A stretch of DNA of 5,647 nucleotides from Candidatus Omnitrophota bacterium (GCA_020063525.1 JAGUUJ010000074.1:1-5647); one strand, 5' to 3'. Positions 1 to 5,647 are shown, counted from the stretch's first letter. Notes: generated from the sequence alone by a model not told the origin. Made by a program: numbers and translations.

Positions 1-20
1 AGTTTTAGTTTGAGAAATAA

Positions 21-52
21 TTTACACTACATTTTTAATTTTATGCTATAAT
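21..52 (+). promoter_or_regulatory. Promoter of the two-gene cassette
   Basis: A perfect TATAAT at 47-52 is preceded by TG at 44-45, giving an extended -10 element (TGCTATAAT). A TTTACA at 21-26 resembles a -35 box, but its spacing of 20 bp is long; TACACT at 23-28 gives 18 bp. The extended -10 would make up for a poor -35. Transcription would start near 59-60, leaving a leader of only about 15 nt before the ATG at 74. Both core elements lie inside the inverted repeat at 21-62, so a protein bound there would block RNA polymerase. This is seen directly in sequence; activity is inferred. Confidence 0.65.
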
Positions 53-62
53 GTAGTGTAAA
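21..62. repeat. Upstream inverted repeat, likely operator
   Basis: TTTACACTACATT (21-33) and its exact reverse complement AATGTAGTGTAAA (50-62) are separated by 16 nt. The left arm overlaps the -35 region. The right arm overlaps the end of the -10 box and the first bases of the AAGGAG ribosome binding site (61-66). The position is what one expects of an autoregulatory operator for a toxin-antitoxin-like operon. Alternatively, it could be an RNA hairpin or a cassette-end sequence, because the same half-sites recur just after the second gene at 1035-1076. Confidence 0.75.
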
Positions 63-73
63 GGAGAATATCC

Positions 74-379
74 ATGAAAGTATTACAAGGGATTTTGTCT
101 GAAAGTAAAGAGTACTACCTCCAGGCAAGAGAAAAGATTAAGAAAAAAATAGCCAATTTGCCAAAAGGCAGCATAAAAGAGAGGATGATAGCCGGCAAAA
201 AATATTATTATCTCCAGCAGAGAGTCGGTAATAGAGTGGTCCATAAATATTTAGGGAAGGGAAGGCCGGAAGAAGTCGCAAGCAAGATAAAAGAACGCAA
301 GGCGCTGGGAGTAGAATTAAGAAAGGTCAATGAGGCATTGAGGATAATCAGGCGTTCGGAAGGCAGAAGGCATGGTTGA
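74..379 (+). CDS. DUF6788-like small basic protein, putative antitoxin/partner
   Basis: This is a 101-residue, very Lys/Arg-rich protein with no signal peptide or membrane segment, so it is presumably cytoplasmic. The core (about residues 26-63) has the pattern LPKGSI...GKKYYYLQ...VHKYLGKG. I recognise this as the small DUF6788-type fold, a beta-hairpin-like strand pair rich in tyrosine. A charged helix follows (about 65-98). The ATG at 74 is supported by AAGGAG at 61-66 with 7-nt spacing. It overlaps the nucleotidyltransferase gene by 8 nt, so the two are translationally coupled. A basic small first gene next to an operator-like palindrome suggests a DNA-binding or antitoxin role. That role is inferred from context; the family has no function I can state with certainty. 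Confidence 0.65.
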   Translation: MKVLQGILSESKEYYLQAREKIKKKIANLPKGSIKERMIAGKKYYYLQQRVGNRVVHKYLGKGRPEEVASKIKERKALGVELRKVNEALRIIRRSEGRRHG

Positions 380-1061
380 TCTTATAGGCAAAATCCTCGG
401 GGTATTCGCCGATAACAAACTCTTTGAGGAAGGTGTTGAGCTGATCGGCAGCTGGTGTTTTAAGTTATATCAAAAGCATCTTGGAGTAGATAATTTTCCT
501 CTGCGGACGCCTGATATCGATTTTCTGATACCCACCCCTTTTCATGGTAAAGAGCATGCAAATTTTATAAAAGAATTAGAAGAGTTAGGTTTCGAGGCAG
601 ACTTCAAAAGCGATGGCTCGCTATATCTGTGGAATGCGGAATTAAAGATTGAGTTTATTACTGCTGAAAAGGGGAAGGGTACTGATAAAGCCATTAAGGT
701 TAACAAGCTCGGTATTAACGCTATTCCTTTAAGGCATGTTGGATTACTTCTCGATAAGCCAATCATGATTACTGATAACGGTATGAAGATCCGAGTTCCA
801 GCGCCCAGCCGTTTCTGTCTTCATAAGCTTATTATTGCCTCCCGAAGAAGGAGACTGGATAAAAGTTTAAAAGACCTGCAGCAGGCAATTTATACTTCTA
901 CAATTGTTGATAAGGAAGAAATACAAGAATTATTCCGGACTTTGCCGAAGAAATGGCGCCAGTCTGTATTAAGGATGTTGGATAAGGCTAAGGCGGAATT
1001 TCCTTCGATGGATGTAAAAATAAAGAAATTATTGCTTACACTACAAAATGTCCAGAAATAA
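372..1061 (+). CDS. Nucleotidyltransferase-fold protein (GSU2403/NTP_transf_8-like), putative toxin
   Basis: This 229-residue cytoplasmic protein carries the polymerase-beta-type nucleotidyltransferase signature: GSW at 26-28, then TPDIDFL at 46-52 with the metal-binding pair D48 and D50. A likely third acidic residue is E94 (KIEFI). The segment PAPSRFCLHKLIIASRRR (143-160) and the following K-DLQQA (167-171) match the helical C-terminal half seen in GSU2403-family proteins. Related nucleotidyltransferase folds act as toxins or defence effectors (AbiEii, MenA, MNT) that transfer nucleotides to RNA or protein. Whether this one is a toxin is inferred from its overlap with the small upstream gene and from the promoter palindrome. 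The ATG at 372 follows GGAAGG-type purine-rich sequence (358-370). The last codons and the TAA lie inside the downstream inverted repeat. A housekeeping nucleotidyltransferase is the main alternative. Confidence 0.7.
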   Translation: MVDLIGKILGVFADNKLFEEGVELIGSWCFKLYQKHLGVDNFPLRTPDIDFLIPTPFHGKEHANFIKELEELGFEADFKSDGSLYLWNAELKIEFITAEKGKGTDKAIKVNKLGINAIPLRHVGLLLDKPIMITDNGMKIRVPAPSRFCLHKLIIASRRRRLDKSLKDLQQAIYTSTIVDKEEIQELFRTLPKKWRQSVLRMLDKAKAEFPSMDVKIKKLLLTLQNVQK

Positions 1062-1076
1062 ATAATGTAGTGTAAG
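1035..1076. repeat. Downstream inverted repeat, same half-site as 21-62
   Basis: CTTACACTACA (1035-1045) pairs perfectly with TGTAGTGTAAG (1066-1076) across a 20-nt loop. The 10-base core TTACACTACA is identical to that of the upstream palindrome, so the two-gene cassette is bracketed by it. The left arm is coding (it encodes the Leu-Thr-Leu-Gln near the C-terminus of the nucleotidyltransferase) and the TAA at 1059-1061 is in the loop. No T-run follows, so a simple intrinsic terminator is unlikely, although the stem could still form in RNA. Confidence 0.75.
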
Positions 1077-1133
1077 AACGCGATATAATTTTTGGGATTT
1101 TAAAGGGGTTAAGTGATTTGAAATGAAGGAGTT

Positions 1134-1169
1134 ATGTCAAAGCGAACTAAAAAGTATAAATCTTTTTAA
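1134..1169 (+). pseudogene. Tiny ORF, possible truncated gene start
   Basis: ATG at 1134 follows a strong AAGGAG (1126-1131) with only 2 nt between them, which is short. It opens an 11-residue frame, MSKRTKKYKSF, ending at TAA 1167-1169. That stop codon is the first three bases of the 10-bp tandem repeat array. The highly basic start could be the N-terminus of a gene cut off when the repeat-bearing sequence arrived, or it may be chance. I do not recognise the protein. A competing frame from ATG 1123 gives 18 residues (MKELCQSELK...) and is no better supported. Confidence 0.25.
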
Positions 1170-1206
1170 TGTTGTATAATGTGGAGTAATGTTGAGTAAT
1201 GTGAAG
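1167..1206 (+). repeat. Four 10-bp tandem repeats, TAATGTNNNN
   Basis: TAATGTTGTA, TAATGTGGAG, TAATGTTGAG and TAATGTGAAG follow each other without gaps. All four share TAATGT, and the second and third differ at one base. A TATAAT (1175-1180) is formed across the first junction and a GAAGGAG (1203-1209) across the last. The unit resembles the AATGTAGTG arm of the palindromes at 50-62 and 1065-1076, so the array may be a decayed or amplified cassette-end/operator sequence. No start codon lies at the right distance after GAAGGAG. The array may also be a regulator binding array for otsA, whose start is 70 bp downstream. Confidence 0.7.
1175..1180 (+). promoter_or_regulatory. Candidate -10 box upstream of otsA
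   Basis: A perfect TATAAT lies 95 bp before the otsA start, within the tandem repeats. No convincing -35 hexamer is found 16-18 bp upstream (AAGTAT at 1152-1157 is poor) and there is no TGn extension. It is the best sigma70-like element in the 1062-1275 gap, but it may only be a product of the repeat unit. It could alternatively be the relic promoter of a lost cassette. Confidence 0.3.
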
Positions 1207-1275
1207 GAGAAATTAAAGAATAAGAAAAATACATAAACAGTAAATTTAGATAATATTTAGCGGAGAATAAGGTAA

Positions 1276-3510
1276 ATGAGACGAATCTTGCTATTTATCC
1301 TGCCCATTTTGATTATAGTTTCCCTAGTCTTTACAGTATTCGGCGTAATACAGGTTCGCTTTGAAGAAAAAAAAATAATGGATGATCTTCAGAGAAAAGC
1401 CAAAGCCGTTGCTGAGAGTATAGAATTATCTGCACGATACATTTTATTAAACAACGATTTAAGAAGCGCTGACCGCTTAGTTGAGACTTTTCAAAGAAGA
1501 GAAAGAATGCAAGGCGGTGTTATTTACGATAAAGAAGGCAAGATTTTAGCTCTTACTGAAAGAATTTCTGACTGGAGCCAAAAAGACAAATTTTATCTTA
1601 AGGAAATACTAACTAACAAGGTTCCACGGGGGGCATTGGAAAAATTTAGGGAATATTCTGTATATAGCTATATCCTACCTGTTATGGATGACGAGAACAA
1701 TATATTAGGCGCAGCAGAAGTTATATATGACACTTCATATGTTTTTACAACATTGGCAGAATCCTGGAGACGGATAAGCGTATCTCTGATTATTTTAATG
1801 ATATTAATAGTGCTGATTATGTTTTTAATCCAGAGGCAGATATTTACCTTGCCTGTCAAGCGGCTAACTAATTGGTTTCAGTATTTTCAAAAAGGCGATA
1901 CTGATTTGCCGCACCCTATTAAAGAAAAGGGAGAGTTTGGGAAACTCGCCAGCGAAGTCGAGCAGGTAGCCTTGAGTTTAAGAATTGCCCGTAAAATTGT
2001 ATCTGACAAAGCATTCGAGCGCCTAGATAAAGAGGAGTTATGGACAGAGAACAAACTACGCGATCTTATTCATGCACGGCTAGCAGAAAAGGCGTTATTT
2101 GTGGTATCAAATAGAGAGCCATACATACATATCATAGATGAAAGTACAGGTAAGCCTAAATGTATTCGTCCGGCAAGTGGTGTAGTAACTGCTATTGACC
2201 CTATAATGGGTGCCTGTGGAGGAACTTGGATTGCCCATGGAAGTGGTAATGCCGATAAAAAATTTGTAAATTCAAAAGATAAACTTGGAGTACCTCCAGG
2301 AGATAATCGTTACATCCTTAAGAGAGTCTGGTTATCAAAAGAGGAAGAACAGGGTTATTATTACGGATTTGCAAATGAAGGCTTATGGCCGCTTTGTCAC
2401 CTTACCCATACAAGACCTATCTTTAGAGAATCAGATTGGCTGATTTATAAAAATGTAAATCAGAAATTTGCTGATAGTATTCTAGAAGAACTACCCGCAA
2501 AAAATCCTTTTGTGTTTATTCAGGATTACCACTTTACTTTGCTTCCTAAGATGATTAAAGAAAAACGCCCGGATGCAAATTTAGCATTATTTTGGCATAT
2601 TCCTTGGCCAAACCCAGAAGTTTTTTCCACTTGTCCTTATCAAGAGCAAATTTTAGAAGGAATGCTTGCTTGTGACTTAATCGGTTTTCAAGTGCAGAGC
2701 CACTGCAATAATTTTCTTGATACTGCCAATAGGCTCCTTGAGTCCCGTGTTGATACAGAAAAATTCAGCGTGACCCGTTTCAATAAAGAAACATTCATTA
2801 GAGTATTTCCTATTAGTGTCGATGGCTATATTAGTAAAGGCGTCTCCAAGACAGAAACAGATGAGATAAGTAAGATCCGTAAGGAATTTGAGCTGGATAA
2901 TAAAATAGTGGCTCTGGGCGTGGATAGAATTGACTATACCAAGGGTATAATTGAAAGAATCCTGGCAATTGATAGATTCTTAGAAAAATATCCTCAGTAT
3001 AAAAATAAATTTGTTTTTATTCAATTAGCTGCCCCCAGCCGTACACACATAAAATGCTACCATGATTTAATGGGTGAAATCGATGAGTTAGTTGAGAAAA
3101 AGAACTGGAAGCACTTGGATGGAAACTGGAAGCCGATAATCTATTTGAAGAGGCATTTTTCGCCGGAAGAAATCAGGCCCTTTTATCTGCTGGCCGACCT
3201 CTGTATTGTAAGTTCCCTATCCGATGGCATGAATTTAGTGGCTAAAGAATATGTTTCCACAAAAAATGATTTGAATGGTGCATTGATTTTGAGTCGTTTT
3301 GCCGGAGCCAGTAAAGAACTAATCGATGCTATCCAGATAAATCCTTATTCCATGGAAGAATTTGCTGATAGCATAAAGCTTGCCATAGAAATGCCACTGG
3401 AAGAAAAAAGAAAACGCATGGAGAATATGCGTAGCATTATCAAAATAAACAATGTTTATCGTTGGGCTGGTAATATTATTTCGGAGTTAACAGCATTGAA
3501 AAAAGTTTAA
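1276..3510 (+). CDS. otsA: Membrane sensor-HAMP-trehalose-6-phosphate synthase fusion
   Basis: The protein has 744 residues, whereas GT20 synthases are usually about 475. The C-terminal part (about 272-744) is a complete synthase that makes trehalose-6-phosphate from an NDP-glucose and glucose-6-phosphate. Visible active-site residues, aligned to E. coli OtsA, are R280 (SNRE), the glycine loop GACGGTW (312-318), W371, D417 (QDYHF), H441 (WHIPWP), R551 and K556 (DRIDYTKG), D650 and E658 (SDGMNLVAKEY). Before it come a membrane helix (about 4-25), an extracytoplasmic region (about 26-164, resembling a single Cache-type sensor), a second membrane helix (about 166-186) and a HAMP-like segment (about 187-240, with P193 and EFGKL at 220-224). 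The basic N-terminus (MRR) predicts a cytoplasmic start, so the synthase faces the cytoplasm. The start has GGAG at 1262-1265, 10 nt upstream. Signal-controlled trehalose synthesis is inferred from the architecture. otsB follows after 24 nt. Confidence 0.92.
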   Translation: MRRILLFILPILIIVSLVFTVFGVIQVRFEEKKIMDDLQRKAKAVAESIELSARYILLNNDLRSADRLVETFQRRERMQGGVIYDKEGKILALTERISDWSQKDKFYLKEILTNKVPRGALEKFREYSVYSYILPVMDDENNILGAAEVIYDTSYVFTTLAESWRRISVSLIILMILIVLIMFLIQRQIFTLPVKRLTNWFQYFQKGDTDLPHPIKEKGEFGKLASEVEQVALSLRIARKIVSDKAFERLDKEELWTENKLRDLIHARLAEKALFVVSNREPYIHIIDESTGKPKCIRPASGVVTAIDPIMGACGGTWIAHGSGNADKKFVNSKDKLGVPPGDNRYILKRVWLSKEEEQGYYYGFANEGLWPLCHLTHTRPIFRESDWLIYKNVNQKFADSILEELPAKNPFVFIQDYHFTLLPKMIKEKRPDANLALFWHIPWPNPEVFSTCPYQEQILEGMLACDLIGFQVQSHCNNFLDTANRLLESRVDTEKFSVTRFNKETFIRVFPISVDGYISKGVSKTETDEISKIRKEFELDNKIVALGVDRIDYTKGIIERILAIDRFLEKYPQYKNKFVFIQLAAPSRTHIKCYHDLMGEIDELVEKKNWKHLDGNWKPIIYLKRHFSPEEIRPFYLLADLCIVSSLSDGMNLVAKEYVSTKNDLNGALILSRFAGASKELIDAIQINPYSMEEFADSIKLAIEMPLEEKRKRMENMRSIIKINNVYRWAGNIISELTALKKV

Positions 3511-3534
3511 ATTTATTGAATTTGTAAAGAATTT

Positions 3535-4344
3535 ATGGATTATTTATTCGATAAGTGGGATAAACTAAAAGAAACTTTGGTTAATAAGCATATTTTTCTT
3601 TTTTTAGACTACGACGGCACATTGACGCCTATAGTAGATTATCCGGATAAGGCGGTTATTTCCGAAGAAGTACGTAATCTGCTAAAAGATTTATCGAACA
3701 ACCCCCGCTGTCATGTAGGAGTCATAAGCGGAAGAGCTTTAAACGATGTCAAGAAAATAGTTGGCTTAAAAAATATTGTATACGTGGGTAATCATGGATT
3801 AGAAATAGAGAGCCCTAAGATAAAGTTTGAAAGCCAGATTTCGCCTAGATTACAATCAATTATAAGGCGTATAAAAGAGGAGCTATCTAATAGGCTGTCA
3901 AAAATTAAGGGTTTATTCGTAGAGGATAAGAATGTAACACTGAGCGTTCATTATCGCCTGGCAACCCGAAATGACTACCTATTGGCTAAGAAAATAATTG
4001 AAGAGATTATTCAACCGTTTTTGGTAAGCGGTAAAATAAAAGTTACTAATGGGAAGAAGGTCATAGAGATAAAACCGCCAGCGCAATGGAATAAAGGTAG
4101 AGTAGCGGAATGGCTTCTTGCCAGGCAAACGTTTATTTTAGGAGACCAGCCGATTGTGGCTATTTATCTTGGTGATGATGTAGCTGATGAAGATGCCTTT
4201 AAGGCAGTTCAAAACAAAGGATTGACTGTACTTGTGGGTAAACCTAAAAAATCCTATGCGCAATATTATTTAAAAAATAGTAGTGAGGTTATGCAATTCT
4301 TGAGACAACTTATGGAATTAAAAAAAGACACTACTATATGCTAG
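3535..4344 (+). CDS. otsB: Trehalose-6-phosphate phosphatase
   Basis: This 269-residue HAD-superfamily phosphatase dephosphorylates trehalose-6-phosphate to trehalose, completing the pathway begun by the upstream synthase. All HAD motifs are intact: DYDGT with nucleophile D25 and acid/base D27 (motif I), SGR at 65-67 (motif II), K187 in WNKGRVAEWLL (motif III) and GDDVADED at 213-220 (motif IV, metal binding). GNHGLE (85-90) and the CHVGVISGR context are typical of OtsB, and the length is normal for the family. There is no signal peptide, so it acts in the cytoplasm. It lies 24 nt after otsA on the same strand, almost certainly in one transcript. Its ribosome binding site is weak (only AAAGAA before the ATG), so translation may rely on ribosomes arriving from otsA. 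Confidence 0.95.
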   Translation: MDYLFDKWDKLKETLVNKHIFLFLDYDGTLTPIVDYPDKAVISEEVRNLLKDLSNNPRCHVGVISGRALNDVKKIVGLKNIVYVGNHGLEIESPKIKFESQISPRLQSIIRRIKEELSNRLSKIKGLFVEDKNVTLSVHYRLATRNDYLLAKKIIEEIIQPFLVSGKIKVTNGKKVIEIKPPAQWNKGRVAEWLLARQTFILGDQPIVAIYLGDDVADEDAFKAVQNKGLTVLVGKPKKSYAQYYLKNSSEVMQFLRQLMELKKDTTIC

Positions 4345-4398
4345 AACTAAAGAGTTGTGTAAGAAGATTATCGAGATGATAATAGAAAGGATTTTGAA

Positions 4399-4440
4399 AT
4401 GATTTACTTAAAACTTTTCTGGGAATTTTTTAAGATATGA
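4399..4440 (+). pseudogene. chrA: Chromate transporter N-terminal fragment, interrupted
   Basis: A good ribosome binding site (GAAAGGA, 4385-4391) precedes ATG 4399 by 7 nt and opens the frame MIYLKLFWEFFKI, ended by TGA 4438-4440. This sequence matches, from memory, the very start of CHR-family chromate transporters, which normally continue with a glycine-rich stretch such as GLFSFGGG. Here the frame breaks after the 13th codon, where the serine recombinase begins. I read it as the 5' end of a chrA gene cut by integration. The alternative is a genuine 13-residue leader peptide that couples translation to the recombinase through the ATGA overlap. Thirteen residues is a short basis for a family call. 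Confidence 0.55.
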
Positions 4441-5647
4441 AATCCGTAATCTATACCAGAGTAAGTAGTAAAGAGCAAGTAGATAAATATTCTCTTACTG
4501 CACAAGAGAAAATTCTCACAGAGTGTATCGCCAAAGAGGGACATGAATTAATTGGAATTTATACTGATGCCGGTATCTCTGGAAAGAGAATTGTCGATAG
4601 GCCAGAGTTTCAGAAGTTACTTTTAGATGCTGAAGAGAAAAATTTTCAAGCTGTCTGGGTGATAGACCAAGACAGGCTTTCAAGAGGCGACTTAGCAGAC
4701 TTAGCTTATATTAAGAGGGTTTTTAAAGAGAATAATATTCAGTTAGGTACTCCTTATCAAAAACTATCCCTTGAGGATGTAGATGATGATTTTATCAGCG
4801 ACCTTTTTGGCATTTTGGCTAAACGGGAAAGATTAAAAATATTGCAGCGTGCCAACAGGGGCAGGCAAATAAAAGCTGAAAAAGGAGAATTGGGAGGTCG
4901 AACTGCACCATTTGGATATAGTTTTGATATAGAAAAGAACAAACATCTGGTTGTTAATGAAAAGGAATCTCCTATTTATAGGCAAATAATCTCCTTATTC
5001 TTAACAAAGAATTATGGTATTAAACGCATATCCGCTGAGTTGAATAAACAAGGTTTTAGAAACCGCGCAGGTAAGCCTTGGAGGATGCAAGCAATTCATT
5101 ATATTCTAAGGAGCCCAACCTATAAAGGCACGCTTGTTCATCAGAAATTCAAGTTTTACTATACTAAAGAAAATAAAAGACGCTGGCGTGATGAAAAGAT
5201 ATTTACCGAGATACCCAAAGCGCATCCGGCTTTGATTTCCGAAGAAACCTTCGATTTAATTCAGGAAAAATTAAAGAAGAAAAGAAACTCACGCGTAGAT
5301 TCTGATTCTCTTCAGTTATTAACCGGCATACTGGAGTGTTCCTCTTGTCATAATACATTTAAAGTAGGCAGCACCAGTTTTGGCAAATGGAGGCGCGTGA
5401 TTTATCGTTGCAAGACACGTTATGCGCATTGGTTTGATAAATCTAAACCCACATGCACAATGAAAACATTCCCGTTAATGGAATATAACGACAAAGTCTG
5501 GAATACTCTTCAGGAGATAGCGAGAATGCCCGATCGCATAAAGAAAGCTCTTGAAAAATCAAGCGCGCCTAATTTAAACGACCTCGAGCTATATCAAAAA
5601 GAATATAAACAAGTTATTCAGAAACTTGATAATTTTAATTCCTATAA
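4437..5647 (+). CDS. Large serine recombinase (site-specific integrase), 3' end outside window
   Basis: An open frame of 403 codons runs to the window edge. Residues 1-140 form the resolvase/invertase catalytic domain: YTRVSSKEQ with R8 and the likely nucleophile S10, DAGISGK (44-50), RPEFQKLL (55-62) and IDQDRLSRG (76-84). Residues about 150-235 are the Recombinase domain (APFGY, then RISAELNKQGFRNRAGK, ILRSPTYKG). A zinc ribbon follows with C301, C304, C325 and C340. A helical, probably coiled-coil, region begins near 380 and is cut off. Such enzymes integrate and excise phages, ICEs and similar elements through short att sites without host factors. The ATG overlaps the stop of the 13-codon frame (ATGA, 4437-4440) and has no close ribosome binding site of its own. 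Expression therefore probably depends on translation and transcription entering from the host side. Confidence 0.93.
   Translation, partial: MKSVIYTRVSSKEQVDKYSLTAQEKILTECIAKEGHELIGIYTDAGISGKRIVDRPEFQKLLLDAEEKNFQAVWVIDQDRLSRGDLADLAYIKRVFKENNIQLGTPYQKLSLEDVDDDFISDLFGILAKRERLKILQRANRGRQIKAEKGELGGRTAPFGYSFDIEKNKHLVVNEKESPIYRQIISLFLTKNYGIKRISAELNKQGFRNRAGKPWRMQAIHYILRSPTYKGTLVHQKFKFYYTKENKRRWRDEKIFTEIPKAHPALISEETFDLIQEKLKKKRNSRVDSDSLQLLTGILECSSCHNTFKVGSTSFGKWRRVIYRCKTRYAHWFDKSKPTCTMKTFPLMEYNDKVWNTLQEIARMPDRIKKALEKSSAPNLNDLELYQKEYKQVIQKLDNFNSY
4437..5647. mobile_element. Left end of an integrated element (right end not in window)
   Basis: The serine recombinase gene begins exactly where the chrA-like frame breaks, which places an element boundary at or just before 4437. 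Serine-integrase att sites typically lie next to the integrase gene, and these enzymes often integrate inside protein genes. The rest of the element and the other junction lie beyond the window. The att core cannot be defined without the second junction. The element type (prophage, ICE or other) is unknown because only the recombinase is visible. Confidence 0.5.

Noticed and set aside
542..766. Minus-strand open frame of 74 codons
   Set aside because: It lies wholly inside the nucleotidyltransferase gene, opposite a frame with clear family motifs, and has no recognisable ribosome binding site or motif.
1035..1095. Downstream palindrome as a classical intrinsic terminator
   Set aside because: The stem is perfect, but the loop is 20 nt and no T-run follows directly. 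The match to the upstream palindrome explains it better.
1189..1236. Fifteen-codon frame MLSNVKEKLKNKKNT
   Set aside because: Its only ribosome binding site (GGAG 1183-1186) is 2 nt from the ATG, and the first codons are made of the tandem repeat unit.
1668..1859. Minus-strand open frame of 63 codons
   Set aside because: It is antisense to the sensor and second membrane helix of OtsA. Its hydrophobic look is a by-product of the opposite-strand codons.
4355..4383. TTGTGT (4355-4360) and GATAAT (4378-4383) with 17-bp spacing, as a promoter for the chrA fragment and recombinase
   Set aside because: Transcription would start near 4390, inside or after the ribosome binding site at 4385-4391, so the message would lack it. 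The -35 matches only three of six bases.
4367..4383. Hairpin ATTATC-GAGAT-GATAAT after otsB as a terminator
   Set aside because: The stem is only 6 bp, is A/T-rich and is not followed by a T-run. It could at most be a weak RNA structure before the ribosome binding site.
4757..4942. Minus-strand open frame of 61 codons
   Set aside because: It is antisense to the recombinase, whose frame is open and motif-rich throughout this stretch.
1..5647. CRISPR arrays, tRNA or rRNA genes
   Set aside because: No regularly spaced repeats of CRISPR size were seen. No cloverleaf or rRNA-like stretch was recognised by eye on either strand.

Overview
The window is AT-rich bacterial DNA with all recognisable genes on the + strand. 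It holds three unrelated blocks. The lineage cannot be fixed from the sequence. A membrane-sensor/HAMP fusion to trehalose-6-phosphate synthase, together with a DUF6788-like plus GSU2403-type nucleotidyltransferase pair, would suit an uncultured Gram-negative group such as Omnitrophota or a deltaproteobacterium-like lineage. That placement is inference only.

Block 1 (about 21-1076) is a compact two-gene cassette. A small basic DUF6788-like protein (74-379) overlaps by 8 nt a nucleotidyltransferase-fold protein (372-1061) with a GS...DxD active-site signature. The pair looks like a toxin-antitoxin or abortive-infection type module. The same palindrome, with half-site TTACACTACA, bounds it on both sides. 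The upstream copy (21-62) covers the promoter and touches the ribosome binding site, which suits autoregulation. The downstream copy (1035-1076) straddles the stop codon of the second gene.

The 1062-1275 gap holds a tiny 11-codon reading frame with a good ribosome binding site. It ends exactly where four 10-bp tandem repeats (TAATGTNNNN, 1167-1206) begin. The repeats resemble the palindrome arm and are followed by an orphan ribosome binding site, so this looks like the scar of another such cassette.

Block 2 (1276-4344) is the trehalose operon otsA-otsB. OtsA is unusual: two membrane segments, an extracytoplasmic sensor domain and a HAMP domain precede a complete GT20 synthase whose catalytic residues are all visible. 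OtsB is a complete HAD-family trehalose-6-phosphate phosphatase. Together they make trehalose from UDP- (or another NDP-) glucose and glucose-6-phosphate. The first step is apparently anchored to, and possibly controlled from, the membrane.

Block 3 (4399-5647) starts with the first 13 codons of what reads as a chromate transporter gene (chrA). These stop at an ATGA overlap with a large serine recombinase that runs off the right end of the window. The best reading is that a mobile element integrated into chrA, and the junction lies at the recombinase start codon.
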